Source of the DNA: Saccharibacillus kuerlensis DSM 22868
GTDB taxonomy: Bacteria > Bacillota > Bacilli > Paenibacillales > Paenibacillaceae
Reading direction: 5' to 3'
Length of the DNA: 64,000 nucleotides
Assembly (NCBI RefSeq): GCF_000378145.1
Contig: NZ_KB899288.1
Location: forward strand, 1 to 64,000
Each line of letters starts with the position of its first letter. Position 1 is the first letter of the stretch. The notes under the pieces are model-generated. The model saw nothing but the letters and a program-made list of their open reading frames with translations, made no database searches and was not told where the DNA came from. Of this stretch, positions 35,796 through 44,900 are shown one piece after another. The position numbers and the translations under genes were made by a program.

Positions 35796-36932
35796 ATGAT
35801 TATCGGAGTACCGAAAGAAATCAAAAATAATGAAAATCGAGTCGGCATGACACCGGCTTCGGTCACGGCCTATATTGCCGAAGGACATGAAGTGCGGGTA
35901 GAGGCAGGCGCGGGACTCGGTATCGGATTTTCGGACAAAGATTATAGGGATGCAGGCGCTGAAGTCGTATCGGAAGCGGCGGAAGCTTGGGCAGCCGAAA
36001 TGGTCGTCAAGATCAAGGAGCCGCTGGAGAGCGAATACGGCTTTTTCCGTCCGGGCCTTATTCTGTATACGTATCTGCATCTCGCGGCGGAACCGGATTT
36101 AACCCACGCATTGTTAGACCGGGGAGTAACGGGTATCGCTTACGAAACGATTCAGCTGGGAGACCGAAGTCTGCCGCTGCTGACGCCGATGAGCGAGGTG
36201 GCTGGCCGCATGTCTATTCAGATCGGTGCACATTTCCTGGAAAAAACGTTCGGGGGAAAAGGGGTTCTGCTCGGCGGAGTGCCGGGTGTGGAGCCGGGCA
36301 GAGTGACCATTGTAGGCGGTGGTATCGTAGGGGTCAATGCGGCGAAGATGGCGATGGGACTTGGAGCGGACGTCACGATCCTGGATATTAATGCCGATCG
36401 GCTGCGTCAGCTGGATGATCAGTTCGGCGGCAGGCTCAAGACACTGATGTCCGACAAACATAATCTGGAGATAGCAGTCGAGCGTGCGGATCTGCTTGTC
36501 GGAGCCGTATTGATTCCGGGGGCCCGGGCACCGAAGCTTGTAACGGAAGATATGGTCAGACAGATGGGCGCCGGTTCGGTCATCGTGGATGTGGCAATCG
36601 ATCAAGGCGGTTCGATTGAAACGATTGATCGAATCACGACGCACGACGACCCCGTATACGAAAAACACGGTGTGCTGCACTATGCGGTAGCCAATATGCC
36701 GGGAGCGGTCGCCCGTACTTCGACACTGGCGCTAACTATGGTTACGACGCCTTACGGCCTGCAAATTGCGCGAAACGGATTCCGCCAGGCCGCGCACTTC
36801 AATCCGGCGATTGCCAAAGGAATCAATACCTATGGAGGCCGCGTGACGTACCGGGCGGTCGCGGAAGCGCACGGATTGGCGTATACTGAGATTGAAGCTA
36901 TTTTGAACGAAAAGGGAGAGAGTATCGCATGA
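35796..36932 (+). CDS. ald: Alanine dehydrogenase
   Basis: NAD-dependent oxidative deamination of L-alanine to pyruvate and ammonium. At 378 residues it is full length. It starts [20 protein letters not shown], the family signature, followed by [19 protein letters not shown] with the active-site region, the Rossmann motif [20 protein letters not shown] with the NAD-binding Asp in VTILDIN, and the C-terminal ATYGL-like segment [21 protein letters not shown] precedes the ATG. Its stop overlaps the start of the OsmC-like gene (ATGA), so the two are translated together. Confidence 0.98.
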   Translation: MIIGVPKEIKNNENRVGMTPASVTAYIAEGHEVRVEAGAGLGIGFSDKDYRDAGAEVVSEAAEAWAAEMVVKIKEPLESEYGFFRPGLILYTYLHLAAEPDLTHALLDRGVTGIAYETIQLGDRSLPLLTPMSEVAGRMSIQIGAHFLEKTFGGKGVLLGGVPGVEPGRVTIVGGGIVGVNAAKMAMGLGADVTILDINADRLRQLDDQFGGRLKTLMSDKHNLEIAVERADLLVGAVLIPGARAPKLVTEDMVRQMGAGSVIVDVAIDQGGSIETIDRITTHDDPVYEKHGVLHYAVANMPGAVARTSTLALTMVTTPYGLQIARNGFRQAAHFNPAIAKGINTYGGRVTYRAVAEAHGLAYTEIEAILNEKGESIA

Positions 36933-37384
36933 ATCATATATTCCGACTCCAAGCAGATTGGAACGGAGGACGTAACAGCACAGGTACAATTGAGAGCGGA
37001 CAGCTGAAGACCGAGATTTCGATTCCCGAATCGATGGGCGGACCTGGAGTCGGTACCAATCCGGACGAGATGCTGCTCGGTGCGGCGGCAACCTGCTATA
37101 TTATTACGTTGGCGGCGATGCTGGAACGCTCTTCGATCGGGGTGGAAAGTCTGACCCTCGATTCAGAAGCCGTTGTAGACGTCACCAATAATATTTTCAC
37201 ATACAAATCGATTACGCATCGTCCCCTGCTCGTGCTGACAGGCGGTCAAGACGAAGAAGCGCGGACGAAGGCCGAGAAGCTGGCGTACAAAGCGGAAAGC
37301 TCCTGCATGATTACAAGAGCGCTGCAGGGCAACGTTGAAGTGTCGGCAGAGCCGACAATCACCGTAGGAGAAAAAACGCCTTGA
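36929..37384 (+). CDS. OsmC/Ohr family peroxidase-like protein
   Basis: A 151-residue protein of the OsmC fold. The two conserved cysteines are C56 ([14 protein letters not shown]) and C126 ([17 protein letters not shown]), so it is probably active on organic hydroperoxides in the cytoplasm. It overlaps ald by four bases and is probably translationally coupled to it; a functional link with alanine catabolism is not evident. GGAGAG lies just upstream inside ald. Confidence 0.93.
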   Translation: MNHIFRLQADWNGGRNSTGTIESGQLKTEISIPESMGGPGVGTNPDEMLLGAAATCYIITLAAMLERSSIGVESLTLDSEAVVDVTNNIFTYKSITHRPLLVLTGGQDEEARTKAEKLAYKAESSCMITRALQGNVEVSAEPTITVGEKTP

Positions 37385-37634
37385 GACTGATTGTCCGGCA
37401 GGGGGAACATACAAGAAGGATTCCAGTAGGTTTTGTTTGTGATTCTTCTTATGGTTCTTCCTGTGGCCGCTCTTATTAAGGATCTACATTTACACTTTGA
37501 AATACCCGATATAGAGATATAGCAGCAAAGTAAGCGAATTCATACAAGGAATCATCACTACATGGCTTATCGGATTCTGCTCCGCAGTAGACACTTATTC
37601 GGATTAGGATCGAGGCTTGAGAGGACGGAAAACG

Positions 37635-39056
37635 ATGCAACCGCAGTTTCGGATTGAAAAAGACTTCCTGGGTTCCAAGCAGGTTCCCGCCGACGCTTAT
37701 TACGGCGTTCAGACGATGAGGGCAATCGAGAACTTCCCGATTACCGGCTACCGCATTCACGAATCGATGGTTCGCGCACTGGGAATTGTGAAAAAAGCGG
37801 CGGCGCTTGCCAATATGGAAGTAGGCCGTTTGCCGGGTCACCTGGGCGCTCCGATCGTGGAGGCGGCAGGAGAAGTTATGGATGGCGTTTGGGATGCTCA
37901 GTTCATCGTTGACCCTATTCAAGGCGGCGCAGGAACGTCGATCAATATGAACGCCAATGAAGTCATCGCTAACCGGGCTCTTGAGCTGATGGGGAAGCCG
38001 AAGGGCGATTACTTCCATCTGAATCCGAACGTGCACGTCAATATGGCCCAATCGACCAACGACGTGTTTCCGACCGCGATTCATATTGCTTCCTTGTCGC
38101 TTGTTGAGAAGTTGGAAGATACAATGGAGCGTCTGCAGCGTTCTTTTGAAAATAAAGCGCGTGAATTCGATCATGTCATCAAAATGGGGCGTACCCATCT
38201 TCAGGATGCGGTGCCGATTCGTCTCGGTCAAGAGTTTGCCGCTTATGCGCGCGTATTGGGCCGTGACCTGCACCGGGTTCGCCGTTCGAAAGAGCTGCTG
38301 CATGAAGTGAATATGGGCGCTACCGCGATTGGAACGGGGCTGAACGCCGACGTCAACTATATGGAGAAAGTTGTGGTTAAGCTTGCGGAGATCAGCGGGA
38401 TGCCGCTGCGTCATGCGGAAGATCTGGTCGATGCGACACAGAACACGGATGCTTATACCGAACTGTCGGGTGCGCTGAAGATCTGCATGATCAATCTCTC
38501 GAAGATCGCTAACGATATCCGTCTGCTGGCATCGGGACCGCGCGCCGGTCTGGCCGAGCTTAAGCTGCCGGAGCGTCAGCCGGGTTCTTCGATCATGCCG
38601 GGCAAAGTCAACCCTGTTATGTGTGAAGTCGTTAATCAGACCGCTTTCCAGGTAATCGGCAACGATCATACAATCTCGCTGGCCTCGGAAGCCGGACAGC
38701 TTGAATTGAACGTTATGGAGCCGGTATTGGTATTCAACCTGCTTCAATCGATCAGCATCATGAATCAGGCGCTGACCGTATTCCGTACACACTGCATCGA
38801 CGGCATTGAAGCCAATGAAGCAAATTGTGCGGAGTATGTAGAGCGCAGTGTAGGCGTTATTACGGCGCTGAGCCCGTATCTGGGCTACGAGATTTGCGCT
38901 CGTATCGCGCGCGAAGCGATGACGACAGGACGCTCCGTACGCGATTTGTGCCTGCTGCACAATGTGCTCAGCGAAGAAGAGCTGGACATTATTCTGAATC
39001 CGTTCGAGATGACGAAGCCGGGTATTGCAGGTTCTTCGCAGCTGACGCGGGATTAG
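37635..39056 (+). CDS. aspA: Aspartate ammonia-lyase
   Basis: Reversible conversion of L-aspartate to fumarate and ammonium. It has 473 residues and is full length for the aspartase/fumarase family. Motifs: DAYYGVQTMRAIENFPITG at the start, GGAGTSINMNANEVIANRAL, HPNV-type HLNPNVHVNMAQSTNDVFPT, GRTHLQDAVPI, and the catalytic loop GSSIMPGKVNPVMCEVVNQ. ATG 37635 is chosen for AGAGGA about 9 bases upstream; a TTG at 37617 is in frame. With ald upstream it forms a small amino-acid deamination neighbourhood, but 250 bases separate them. Confidence 0.97.
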   Translation: MQPQFRIEKDFLGSKQVPADAYYGVQTMRAIENFPITGYRIHESMVRALGIVKKAAALANMEVGRLPGHLGAPIVEAAGEVMDGVWDAQFIVDPIQGGAGTSINMNANEVIANRALELMGKPKGDYFHLNPNVHVNMAQSTNDVFPTAIHIASLSLVEKLEDTMERLQRSFENKAREFDHVIKMGRTHLQDAVPIRLGQEFAAYARVLGRDLHRVRRSKELLHEVNMGATAIGTGLNADVNYMEKVVVKLAEISGMPLRHAEDLVDATQNTDAYTELSGALKICMINLSKIANDIRLLASGPRAGLAELKLPERQPGSSIMPGKVNPVMCEVVNQTAFQVIGNDHTISLASEAGQLELNVMEPVLVFNLLQSISIMNQALTVFRTHCIDGIEANEANCAEYVERSVGVITALSPYLGYEICARIAREAMTTGRSVRDLCLLHNVLSEEELDIILNPFEMTKPGIAGSSQLTRD

Positions 39057-39172
39057 GCCGTAATTCAGTCTGAAATCGAATAAGCGGGAATAGACAGAGA
39101 AGCTGTCTTCGGAAGTCGTTTTGACGCTTCTGGAGACGGCTTTTGCTGCATAAGGAAGCCGGATGTGGGATT

Positions 39173-39290
39173 GAAGCACGGAATGAATGTATGAAATTGT
39201 ATTGAAATATGGAATTCAATAGAAATACGAAGAAGCACGGAATGAATGTATGAAATTGTATTGAAATATGGAATTCAATAGAAATACGAA
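39173..39290. repeat. Perfect 59-bp tandem duplication
   Basis: Bases 39173-39231 and 39232-39290 read identically, starting GAAGCACGGAATGAATG and ending AGAAATACGAA. A degenerate 20-base piece of the same unit follows. It lies between the convergent aspA and LLM genes in non-coding DNA. The gap 39057-39463 otherwise holds only the terminator. Confidence 0.95.
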
Positions 39291-39308
39291 ATTCGATAGG
39301 AATACGGA

Positions 39309-39349
39309 AAAGGGCTGTACGGCAGCGTGCCGTACAGCCCTTTATTTTT
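39309..39349. terminator. Terminator between convergent aspA and LLM genes
   Basis: AAAGGGCTGTACGGCA pairs perfectly with TGCCGTACAGCCCTTT across GCG, followed by ATTTTT. Confidence 0.93.
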
Positions 39350-39463
39350 CGGTAGTCGGATCATAAGTTCCGTTATGGGTCGGCCGGGTCCGTTGTACGT
39401 TAATCCGGTCAATCCAATAAAGTCTTCTCACAATAGAATTTTTGCTCCGTCTTCCCACTGCGT

Positions 39464-40504
39464 TCAAGAACGGGCTTCTGCTTCTTCGGCGCCGGCTTCG
39501 CTGCCTAGACCGAAAGCCTCGGCCACCAGACGTACGGATTTCAGGCGAGCCTCGAAATCGTGAATCGACGAAACGATCAGCAGCTCGTCGGTCTTGTATT
39601 CTTCGGAGAGCTCAAGCAGACGTGCTTTGACCTGTTCCGGTGTACCGACGACACGGTATGCACGAGTTGCTGCAATCTGTTCGCGGTCATACGGCGTATA
39701 CGGATAATCTGCCGCCGTCTGTGCGGAAGGCAGGTACGGCAGTTCCATTCCTTTATACATGGCGAGGAAGAATAGATCGGAACTGGCGGCGAGCCGTTCG
39801 GCTTCTTCCTGCGTATCCGCACAAATAACAGTAATGGCGGCAAGCGATTTGGGTACCGGAGACATCAGCGACGGTTCGAAATTGTCATGGTAAAACTCCG
39901 TCGCTTCGCGGCCGCCCGGTGTACCGAAGAACTGCGCGAACGCGTAGGAGGCGCCGGTCTGTGCAGCCAGACGCGCCGTACCGCCGCTGGATCCAAGCAG
40001 CCACAGCTCCGGCTTGGTGTCTACCGAAGGCGACACGCTGAGTCCCGCGAAGCGGTGATCGGCCGGTACGGCATCGTTAAGATAAGCGATCAGATCGATG
40101 ATCTGCTGAGGATACGGATCAGCGCTGTGATAATGGCCTTCCTGGAGCGCGCGGGTCGAGAGCGGACGTCCGCCGGGTGCACGACCGACACCGAGATCAA
40201 TTCGTCCCGGATACAGCGCTTCGAGCAGCCGGAAGTTTTCCGCGACTTTATAAGCGCTGTAGTGGGGCAGCATGATGCCGCCGGAGCCCAACCGAATACG
40301 TGAAGTATGGGCAGCCAGATGGGCGACCAATACTTCGGGACTGGAGTGGGCCAGAGCTTTGGAACTGTGGTGTTCAGATACCCAGAAGCGGCTGTAGCCA
40401 AGTTTATCCGCTTCAATAGCGAGCTGGGTCGTCGCCTGCAGCGCTTCCTTAGGACCGGAACCTTCTGTGATGGTCGATTGATCAAGAATGCCGAGCTTAA
40501 GCAT
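39464..40504 (-). CDS. LLM class flavin-dependent oxidoreductase
   Basis: A 346-residue luciferase-like monooxygenase-fold protein (YceB/YvbT type). It opens LKLGILDQSTITEGSGPKEA and contains YSRFWVSEHHSSKALAHSSP, RIRLGSGGIMLPHYSAYKVA and LEALYPGRIDLGVGRAPGG, the typical FMN-binding layout. Substrate unknown. ATG 40504 is preferred (AGAGGGGA about 8-9 bases upstream) over the ATG 24 bases earlier. A palindrome at 40526-40543 sits at its promoter and may be an operator. Confidence 0.92.
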   Translation of the reverse strand: MLKLGILDQSTITEGSGPKEALQATTQLAIEADKLGYSRFWVSEHHSSKALAHSSPEVLVAHLAAHTSRIRLGSGGIMLPHYSAYKVAENFRLLEALYPGRIDLGVGRAPGGRPLSTRALQEGHYHSADPYPQQIIDLIAYLNDAVPADHRFAGLSVSPSVDTKPELWLLGSSGGTARLAAQTGASYAFAQFFGTPGGREATEFYHDNFEPSLMSPVPKSLAAITVICADTQEEAERLAASSDLFFLAMYKGMELPYLPSAQTAADYPYTPYDREQIAATRAYRVVGTPEQVKARLLELSEEYKTDELLIVSSIHDFEARLKSVRLVAEAFGLGSEAGAEEAEARS

Positions 40505-40830
40505 ATATGGGTTCCCCTCTCGAAACATTGTTCGATAACAATGTCAGTGATAGATTGAATGAAGGCAGCAGCGGAAATGCGCCGGTTAAGCCGCAGCGGC
40601 GGTTCGACATTTGACTGCGAGCGTTACTTTCATTGATCTATCATATCAAATTCGTAAACAATCGTCAAAATACAACTAACTATATAAAATATAGTAAAAG
40701 TTAAAGGCTTGTTTATTAGGTTTGCGGAATAGCTGTACTTTTTTGCACAACTATTCCACAACTATTCAAGGGGAAGCCGGTATACATACGTAGACGGTAA
40801 GCGGAAACTATGACAGGAGGACTTACAGAC
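40505..40830. other. Intergenic region between divergent LLM and serine hydrolase genes
   Basis: Holds the CATTGTT palindrome (see 40526-40543), an AT-rich inverted repeat ACTATAT-AAA-ATATAGT near 40679-40697, and the ribosome site of the hydrolase. No gene is seen. Confidence 0.6.
40526..40543. promoter_or_regulatory. Palindrome CATTGTT-CGAT-AACAATG, possible operator
   Basis: Perfect 7-bp arms around CGAT, 22 bases upstream of the LLM start codon. Size and symmetry fit a MarR- or TetR-type repressor site; no such regulator is adjacent. Confidence 0.45.
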
Positions 40831-42285
40831 ATGACAATGGATTGGAAAAAAAGTTTCGCATGGAGCCGAGTTGCAATTAGCGCAGCTCTTGCATTAACAA
40901 TCTCTGCCGGTACGCTGCCGACTTACGCTGCGGAGAAGAACGGCGGACAGATTCCGACGGCCGTTTCCGCGAGCAGCACGAAGGTTGTTGCCGAAATCGA
41001 CGGGAAGCCAGCCCAGTGGGGAGACAGCGTCTATGTGTACCGTTCGTTGACCTATGTGCCGGTACGCGAAGGGGCCGTGTCGCTGGGAGCCAAGGTCAAG
41101 TGGGACAAAAAGCAGCATGCCGCAGTAGTAACGCTGAACGGGGATGAACTCTTATACCGCCCAAATTCGGATACGGTATCGGTTAACGGCTTCGAATTGA
41201 AGATGCCGGGGACAACCCGCAATGTGAACGGTATTTTGACGGTACCGCTTCGAGGGCTGACGGAACCGCTTAGAGCCAGCGTCAAGCCGGTCACCAGCGG
41301 TGGCGTGCTGAATTTGTCACTGAAGACGGACGATGCAACTGTTGTCGGCTCCAACCTCACAGCTGTCGATGAATACTTGAAGAACGAACAGTTTTCAGGA
41401 AATGTACTTGTTGCAAAAGATGGAAAAGTACTGATACGTAAAGGATATGGTCTGGCTTCGGACCAGACGCTTGTACGGCCTACGGACAAAATGCGGTTGG
41501 GTTCATTGACGAAAGCATTCACCGCTGCTTTGATTCTGAAGTTGGAGGAAGAAGGCAAACTGAGTACGGAAGATCCACTGTCGAAGTACATTCCCGATTA
41601 TCCGCGCGGAGACGAAATCACCTTGTCGATGCTGCTGTCTCATACGTCGGGAGTCGCTTTGAACTTTACCCGCCGCGAAGGTACGCCGCTCTCCGAGACG
41701 GTGGAGGAGATCAAAAGAAGTCCGTTGAAATTCATTCCAGGCAGTGATTACTTGTACAGCAACAGCGGTTTCGTGCTGCTGGGTTATATTATTGAGCAGG
41801 TAACCAGCACAGACTATGCGGATTATGTTCAGACACGGATTCTGGACCCGCTAGACATGGAAAACAGCGGAACGGTTACACGGCAGACGAAAGTGCCGAC
41901 TTCGTATGAATATGATTGGCAGGAGAAGACGTGGAAAAGCGTAGACGAATATTACTTCGCGCCTTCGGGTACGGGAAGCTTATATTCTACACTTGACGAT
42001 ATGCTGATCTGGGCGGATTCTCTGAGTGCCGGTAAGGTGCTGTCGGAAGCGACAATGGAGCGGATGTACACGCCGAGTCCGTATAAAAATTACGGATATG
42101 CCTGGATCATTGAAGGCGAAGGCCCGAACAAAGTCGTATTCCATAACGGCGGCGGCAGCGGCTACACAACCGGCATCCGGCGCGGACTTGGAGACGGAAC
42201 GGTCGTTGTGCTGCTTGCGAATCGAGGCGGTCTGGATACCAATACAATGACGGCCGAAATCCGGAAGTTGGCTTTTAATAACTGA
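40831..42285 (+). CDS. Serine hydrolase (class C beta-lactamase fold) with copper amine oxidase-like stalk
   Basis: Exported protein of 484 residues. The signal peptide (VAISAALALTISAGTLPTYA) is followed by a copper-amine-oxidase N-terminal-like domain (about 55-150: VYRSLTYVPVREGAVSLGAK). The hydrolase domain (about 180-480) has S-x-x-K in GSLTKAFTAAL, Y-x-N in YSNSGFVLLGYIIEQV and HNGGGSGYTTG in place of the KTG box. Such proteins act as D-alanyl peptidases or esterases on the cell surface; substrate unknown. ATG 40831 is preferred with GGAGG 10 bases upstream; 40810 and 40837 are in-frame alternatives. Confidence 0.93.
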   Translation: MTMDWKKSFAWSRVAISAALALTISAGTLPTYAAEKNGGQIPTAVSASSTKVVAEIDGKPAQWGDSVYVYRSLTYVPVREGAVSLGAKVKWDKKQHAAVVTLNGDELLYRPNSDTVSVNGFELKMPGTTRNVNGILTVPLRGLTEPLRASVKPVTSGGVLNLSLKTDDATVVGSNLTAVDEYLKNEQFSGNVLVAKDGKVLIRKGYGLASDQTLVRPTDKMRLGSLTKAFTAALILKLEEEGKLSTEDPLSKYIPDYPRGDEITLSMLLSHTSGVALNFTRREGTPLSETVEEIKRSPLKFIPGSDYLYSNSGFVLLGYIIEQVTSTDYADYVQTRILDPLDMENSGTVTRQTKVPTSYEYDWQEKTWKSVDEYYFAPSGTGSLYSTLDDMLIWADSLSAGKVLSEATMERMYTPSPYKNYGYAWIIEGEGPNKVVFHNGGGSGYTTGIRRGLGDGTVVVLLANRGGLDTNTMTAEIRKLAFNN

Positions 42286-42344
42286 TGCAATAGCAGGCAG
42301 ATTAAAATGACTTTCTGTCTGTCGATTGCGCTCAACATACGAAG

Positions 42345-42371
42345 GCCGCGGACTTAAATCCGCGGCTTTTT
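42345..42371 (+). terminator. Terminator after the serine hydrolase gene
   Basis: GCCGCGGA pairs with TCCGCGGC and is followed by TTTTT. Confidence 0.9.
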
Positions 42372-42406
42372 GCGCTGTTGAGCAGTCGCCCTGCAAGCAC
42401 TTTTGT

Positions 42407-43303
42407 TCAGACAAGTCCGTTAGCTTCTGCGTATCTTCCCCAATGTGGTCGGCTGCCGTCCATATCAATGAATCCGTAACGGTCCGACAGCTCCCATGAG
42501 CTGAGTGCCCTGCCGGTAAACGCCATGACCTCTGGATCCGCGGCCAGCTGTGCGGCTGCTTGTCCGACGTACGCCGGAGTCTCCGAGGCGATAAAGTGAG
42601 GTTCGATCTTCGCCGCATCCCGCCAATTTTTTTCGGTTACGCCAAAATGGTCCAACATCGCTTCCGACCGCAAAAACCCTGGAGTTAATGCAGCGGCGGC
42701 AATATGGTACGGACGGAGTTCCTCTGCCATTGCCGCTGCAAGATGAATGCCTGACACTTTGGCTAGACTGTAATAAACGTTTCCCCGGAACCGATAATCG
42801 ATCCCGTCCGTTACTTCCAGTACCAGCCCGCCGGGACGATCCAGCATAAGCGGCAGCATGTAATGGGAAGTGATCAAATGGGTATGCACGGCTCTTTGCT
42901 GAATCAAAAGACCATCTTCAAGCGAATGCTCCCACAATTTCAAGTCCCAGCGTGTCAATTCGTCTCCTCCCCAAATATCGTTGACCAGAATGTCCAGTCC
43001 GCCGCGTTCTTCGGCGATAAGCCCGGTCAGACGGCTCACCTGTTCGGGATCCGAGTGATCCGTCCGCACGGCGGAAGCCGTTCCTCCGAACGCTTCGACC
43101 ATTTCAGCCGTATCTTCAATCGTCTCCGAGCGTCCCATATCCGATGATTGTTTCCGAGTGCTTCGACCGGTCACATAGACATGGGCGCCGAGTGCGCCCA
43201 ATTCCCGCGCAATACCACGTCCTGCACCTCTTGTCGCACCCGCTACCAGCGCCGTTTTTCCGGCAAGCGGTCGTTGGTTTGTAGGCTTTTCATTCCTATT
43301 CAT
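42407..43303 (-). CDS. SDR family oxidoreductase
   Basis: Short-chain dehydrogenase of 298 residues. The NAD(P)-binding glycine motif is GATRGAGRGIARELGALGAH with an Arg-containing turn TGRS (suggesting NADP). The active-site YxxxK is in VYYSLAKVSGIHLAAAMAEE, and LTPGFLRSEAMLDHFG follows. The second ATG (43303) has AGAGG 8 bases upstream; the first (43309) would be too close. It is divergent from a WYL-domain regulator, which probably controls it; the shared 150-base gap has ACGAAC and GTTCGT half-sites near 43340-43380. Substrate unknown. Confidence 0.93.
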   Translation of the reverse strand: MNRNEKPTNQRPLAGKTALVAGATRGAGRGIARELGALGAHVYVTGRSTRKQSSDMGRSETIEDTAEMVEAFGGTASAVRTDHSDPEQVSRLTGLIAEERGGLDILVNDIWGGDELTRWDLKLWEHSLEDGLLIQQRAVHTHLITSHYMLPLMLDRPGGLVLEVTDGIDYRFRGNVYYSLAKVSGIHLAAAMAEELRPYHIAAAALTPGFLRSEAMLDHFGVTEKNWRDAAKIEPHFIASETPAYVGQAAAQLAADPEVMAFTGRALSSWELSDRYGFIDMDGSRPHWGRYAEANGLV

Positions 43304-43459
43304 AAACATCGCCTCTTTCGTTAATGATTTGCAGTACGATTACGAACGACAATGACCTTAACGACGTTGTTCGTACGTTCAATATAAGAGATAATAGATG
43401 ACAACCTTTGTCTTATTTACAAAACGTTCGGAAAGAAAATAATGCGAAGGAGGCGGCCC

Positions 43460-44431
43460 ATGAGAGGAGACAGACTGCTGAAAATTGTCCTGCTGCTTCA
43501 GAGCAGAGGGAGAATGTCGACTCGTCAGTTGTCGGAAGAGCTCGAAGTAACCGGCCGAACGGTGAGTCGGGACATGGAAGCGCTGGGACAGTCGGGAATT
43601 CCGCTCGTGGCGCATCGCGGCCGCTTTGGCGGATGGAGCTTGATGGAAGGATATCGAAGCGGGCTGACTGGAATGACACCTGACGAGACGGCAGCTCTGC
43701 TGCTGCGCGCCTCCTCGGGCCCTCTCAGAGATCTGGGATTGGATGGCTATTATGAGGCGGCGCTGCAGAAACTTAGAGCCGTCTATCCGGATTCGGGACA
43801 TCGTGGAGCCGCGTTTATGAAACGCCGACTGCTGATCGACGATTCCGGTTGGCACAGCCGAGCTTCCGGAATTCCTGAAGCGCTTGAAATTTGTCAGGAA
43901 GCAGTTTGGGAAAATCGACTGCTGCGTTTCGGATATGCGAATAACAGCGGGGATAATGCACCGATTCGGATTGTCCAGCCGCTGGGGCTTATCGTGAAGC
44001 GCGGAATATGGTACTTGGCTGCGCAGGATGGCGGCACAGTTAAAACGTTCCGAGTATCAAAAATGACCGATGTCGAGCGATTGGAACATTCATTTGACTA
44101 CCCCGAAACGTTCGATCTGGCGCTCTACTGGGAAGAGTCGCTGCGCGCTTTCCCCTCAAAGCTCCCTCATTATGAAGCGAAGCTTATTGTGGAGGAAGAA
44201 GGGTTAAAAGTGTTTCGGCAAGAGCGATACGTCCGCATCTTGGAAATCGAGCTGGTTGAAGACAAGAGCTTCGTTATTACAGCCGATCTGGCTGCACATG
44301 AATTTGCGCTGCGTTTTGTACTCGGTTTTGGATCATCGATTCGGGTATGCGAACCGGCGGCGCTTGTCGAAGCGGTAGCAGCGGAAGCGGAAAAAATAGC
44401 AGGAATATACCGAGCAGACTGTTCAAGGTAA
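43460..44431 (+). CDS. YafY-type transcriptional regulator (HTH plus WYL)
   Basis: A 323-residue regulator with an N-terminal DeoR-like winged helix (RGDRLLKIVLLLQSRGRMST, then RTVSRDMEALGQSGIPLVAH) and a WYL domain (about 135-230: RIVQPLGLIVKRGIWYLAAQ, containing the W-Y-L residues), then a C-terminal extension (WCX-like). WYL domains bind nucleic acid or small ligands. AAGGAGG lies 6 bases before ATG 43460. It is divergently transcribed from the SDR gene, the most likely target. Confidence 0.93.
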   Translation: MRGDRLLKIVLLLQSRGRMSTRQLSEELEVTGRTVSRDMEALGQSGIPLVAHRGRFGGWSLMEGYRSGLTGMTPDETAALLLRASSGPLRDLGLDGYYEAALQKLRAVYPDSGHRGAAFMKRRLLIDDSGWHSRASGIPEALEICQEAVWENRLLRFGYANNSGDNAPIRIVQPLGLIVKRGIWYLAAQDGGTVKTFRVSKMTDVERLEHSFDYPETFDLALYWEESLRAFPSKLPHYEAKLIVEEEGLKVFRQERYVRILEIELVEDKSFVITADLAAHEFALRFVLGFGSSIRVCEPAALVEAVAAEAEKIAGIYRADCSR

Positions 44432-44592
44432 TGCGTCTGCAGCTGCTTCGGCAGTGGATGGATACATATGCCTACGGACAGCTGCTGAGAGCATCGAAAT
44501 AGTCTTTTTATCAATTTTACACAAAAAAACGCTTCTTTTTACCTTGCGCATACAAGAGAGACGTTTCCACTGTCGCTCGGGAAGTTTTTTTA

Positions 44593-44601
44593 TGATATAA
44601 T
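44593..44601 (+). promoter_or_regulatory. Extended -10 promoter of the YitT leader
   Basis: TGATATAAT gives TATAAT at 44596-44601 with an upstream TG. No strong -35 is seen, as is usual for extended -10 promoters. Transcription would begin near 44608, about 290 bases before the YitT start. Bases 44432-44592 hold no gene. Confidence 0.65.
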
Positions 44602-44676
44602 GGTTTAAAAAGGTGACACTGCTGGGTAAGTAATGCTCAGGTTTCACCATCCAATTACAGAAAGGATCAGGATACC

Positions 44677-44742
44677 ATGAGTCCCCGAAGGAGTATTCCC
44701 CAAAGGACAATCTGGAAACGTTACGATCTCTCCTATACTTAG
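44677..44742 (+). CDS. Leader ORF 1 (21 residues, Arg-rich)
   Basis: ATG with AAAGGA about 10 bases upstream; product MSPRRSIPQRTIWKRYDLSY plus a final Thr. It ends three bases before the second stem of the leader, a place where translation could affect folding. Too short to be certain; the coding claim rests on position and the pairing with leader ORF 2. Confidence 0.35.
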   Translation: MSPRRSIPQRTIWKRYDLSYT

Positions 44743-44808
44743 CGCCTTTCGTAGATAGTTTGTCGGACGACCGTACATGACAAACGCTGCGAAAGGAAGG
44801 GACCACCC

Positions 44809-44868
44809 ATGCGAAGGACGAATGCCTCGCGGTTTTCCCCTCTTGCTCGCAGCATCTTGTCTAACTAA
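44809..44868 (+). CDS. Leader ORF 2 (19 residues, Arg/Ser-rich)
   Basis: ATG with GGAAGGG about 8 bases upstream; product MRRTNASRFSPLARSILSN. Its end lies inside the third stem, so ribosomes reaching the stop would melt it and expose or hide the YitT ribosome site. Both leader peptides are basic (three to five Arg each). Confidence 0.4.
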   Translation: MRRTNASRFSPLARSILSN

Positions 44869-44900
44869 GACAAATACTGCGAAAATGAGGAGAATATCGT

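Larger units (their letters stand above)
44608..44900 (+). promoter_or_regulatory. Long structured leader of the YitT gene with two tiny ORFs
   Basis: Three stems are visible. One is GGTGA...TCACC enclosing CTG/CAG (about 44622-44649). The second is CCTTTCG + GTTTGTC paired with GACAAAC + CGAAAGG (44745-44796). The third is CGCAG + TTGTCT paired with AGACAA + CTGCG (44848-44881). The last two share a 3' flank GACAAA-YRCTGCGAAA directly before the next ribosome site, so the leader looks like a duplicated module of small ORF, hairpin and ribosome site. It matches no riboswitch class that I recognise; attenuation by leader-peptide translation is an inference. Confidence 0.5.

Noticed and set aside
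37476-39179. Minus-strand open frame of 567 codons over aspA
   Set aside because: Antisense shadow of a clear aspartase; the translation is Arg/His-rich nonsense.
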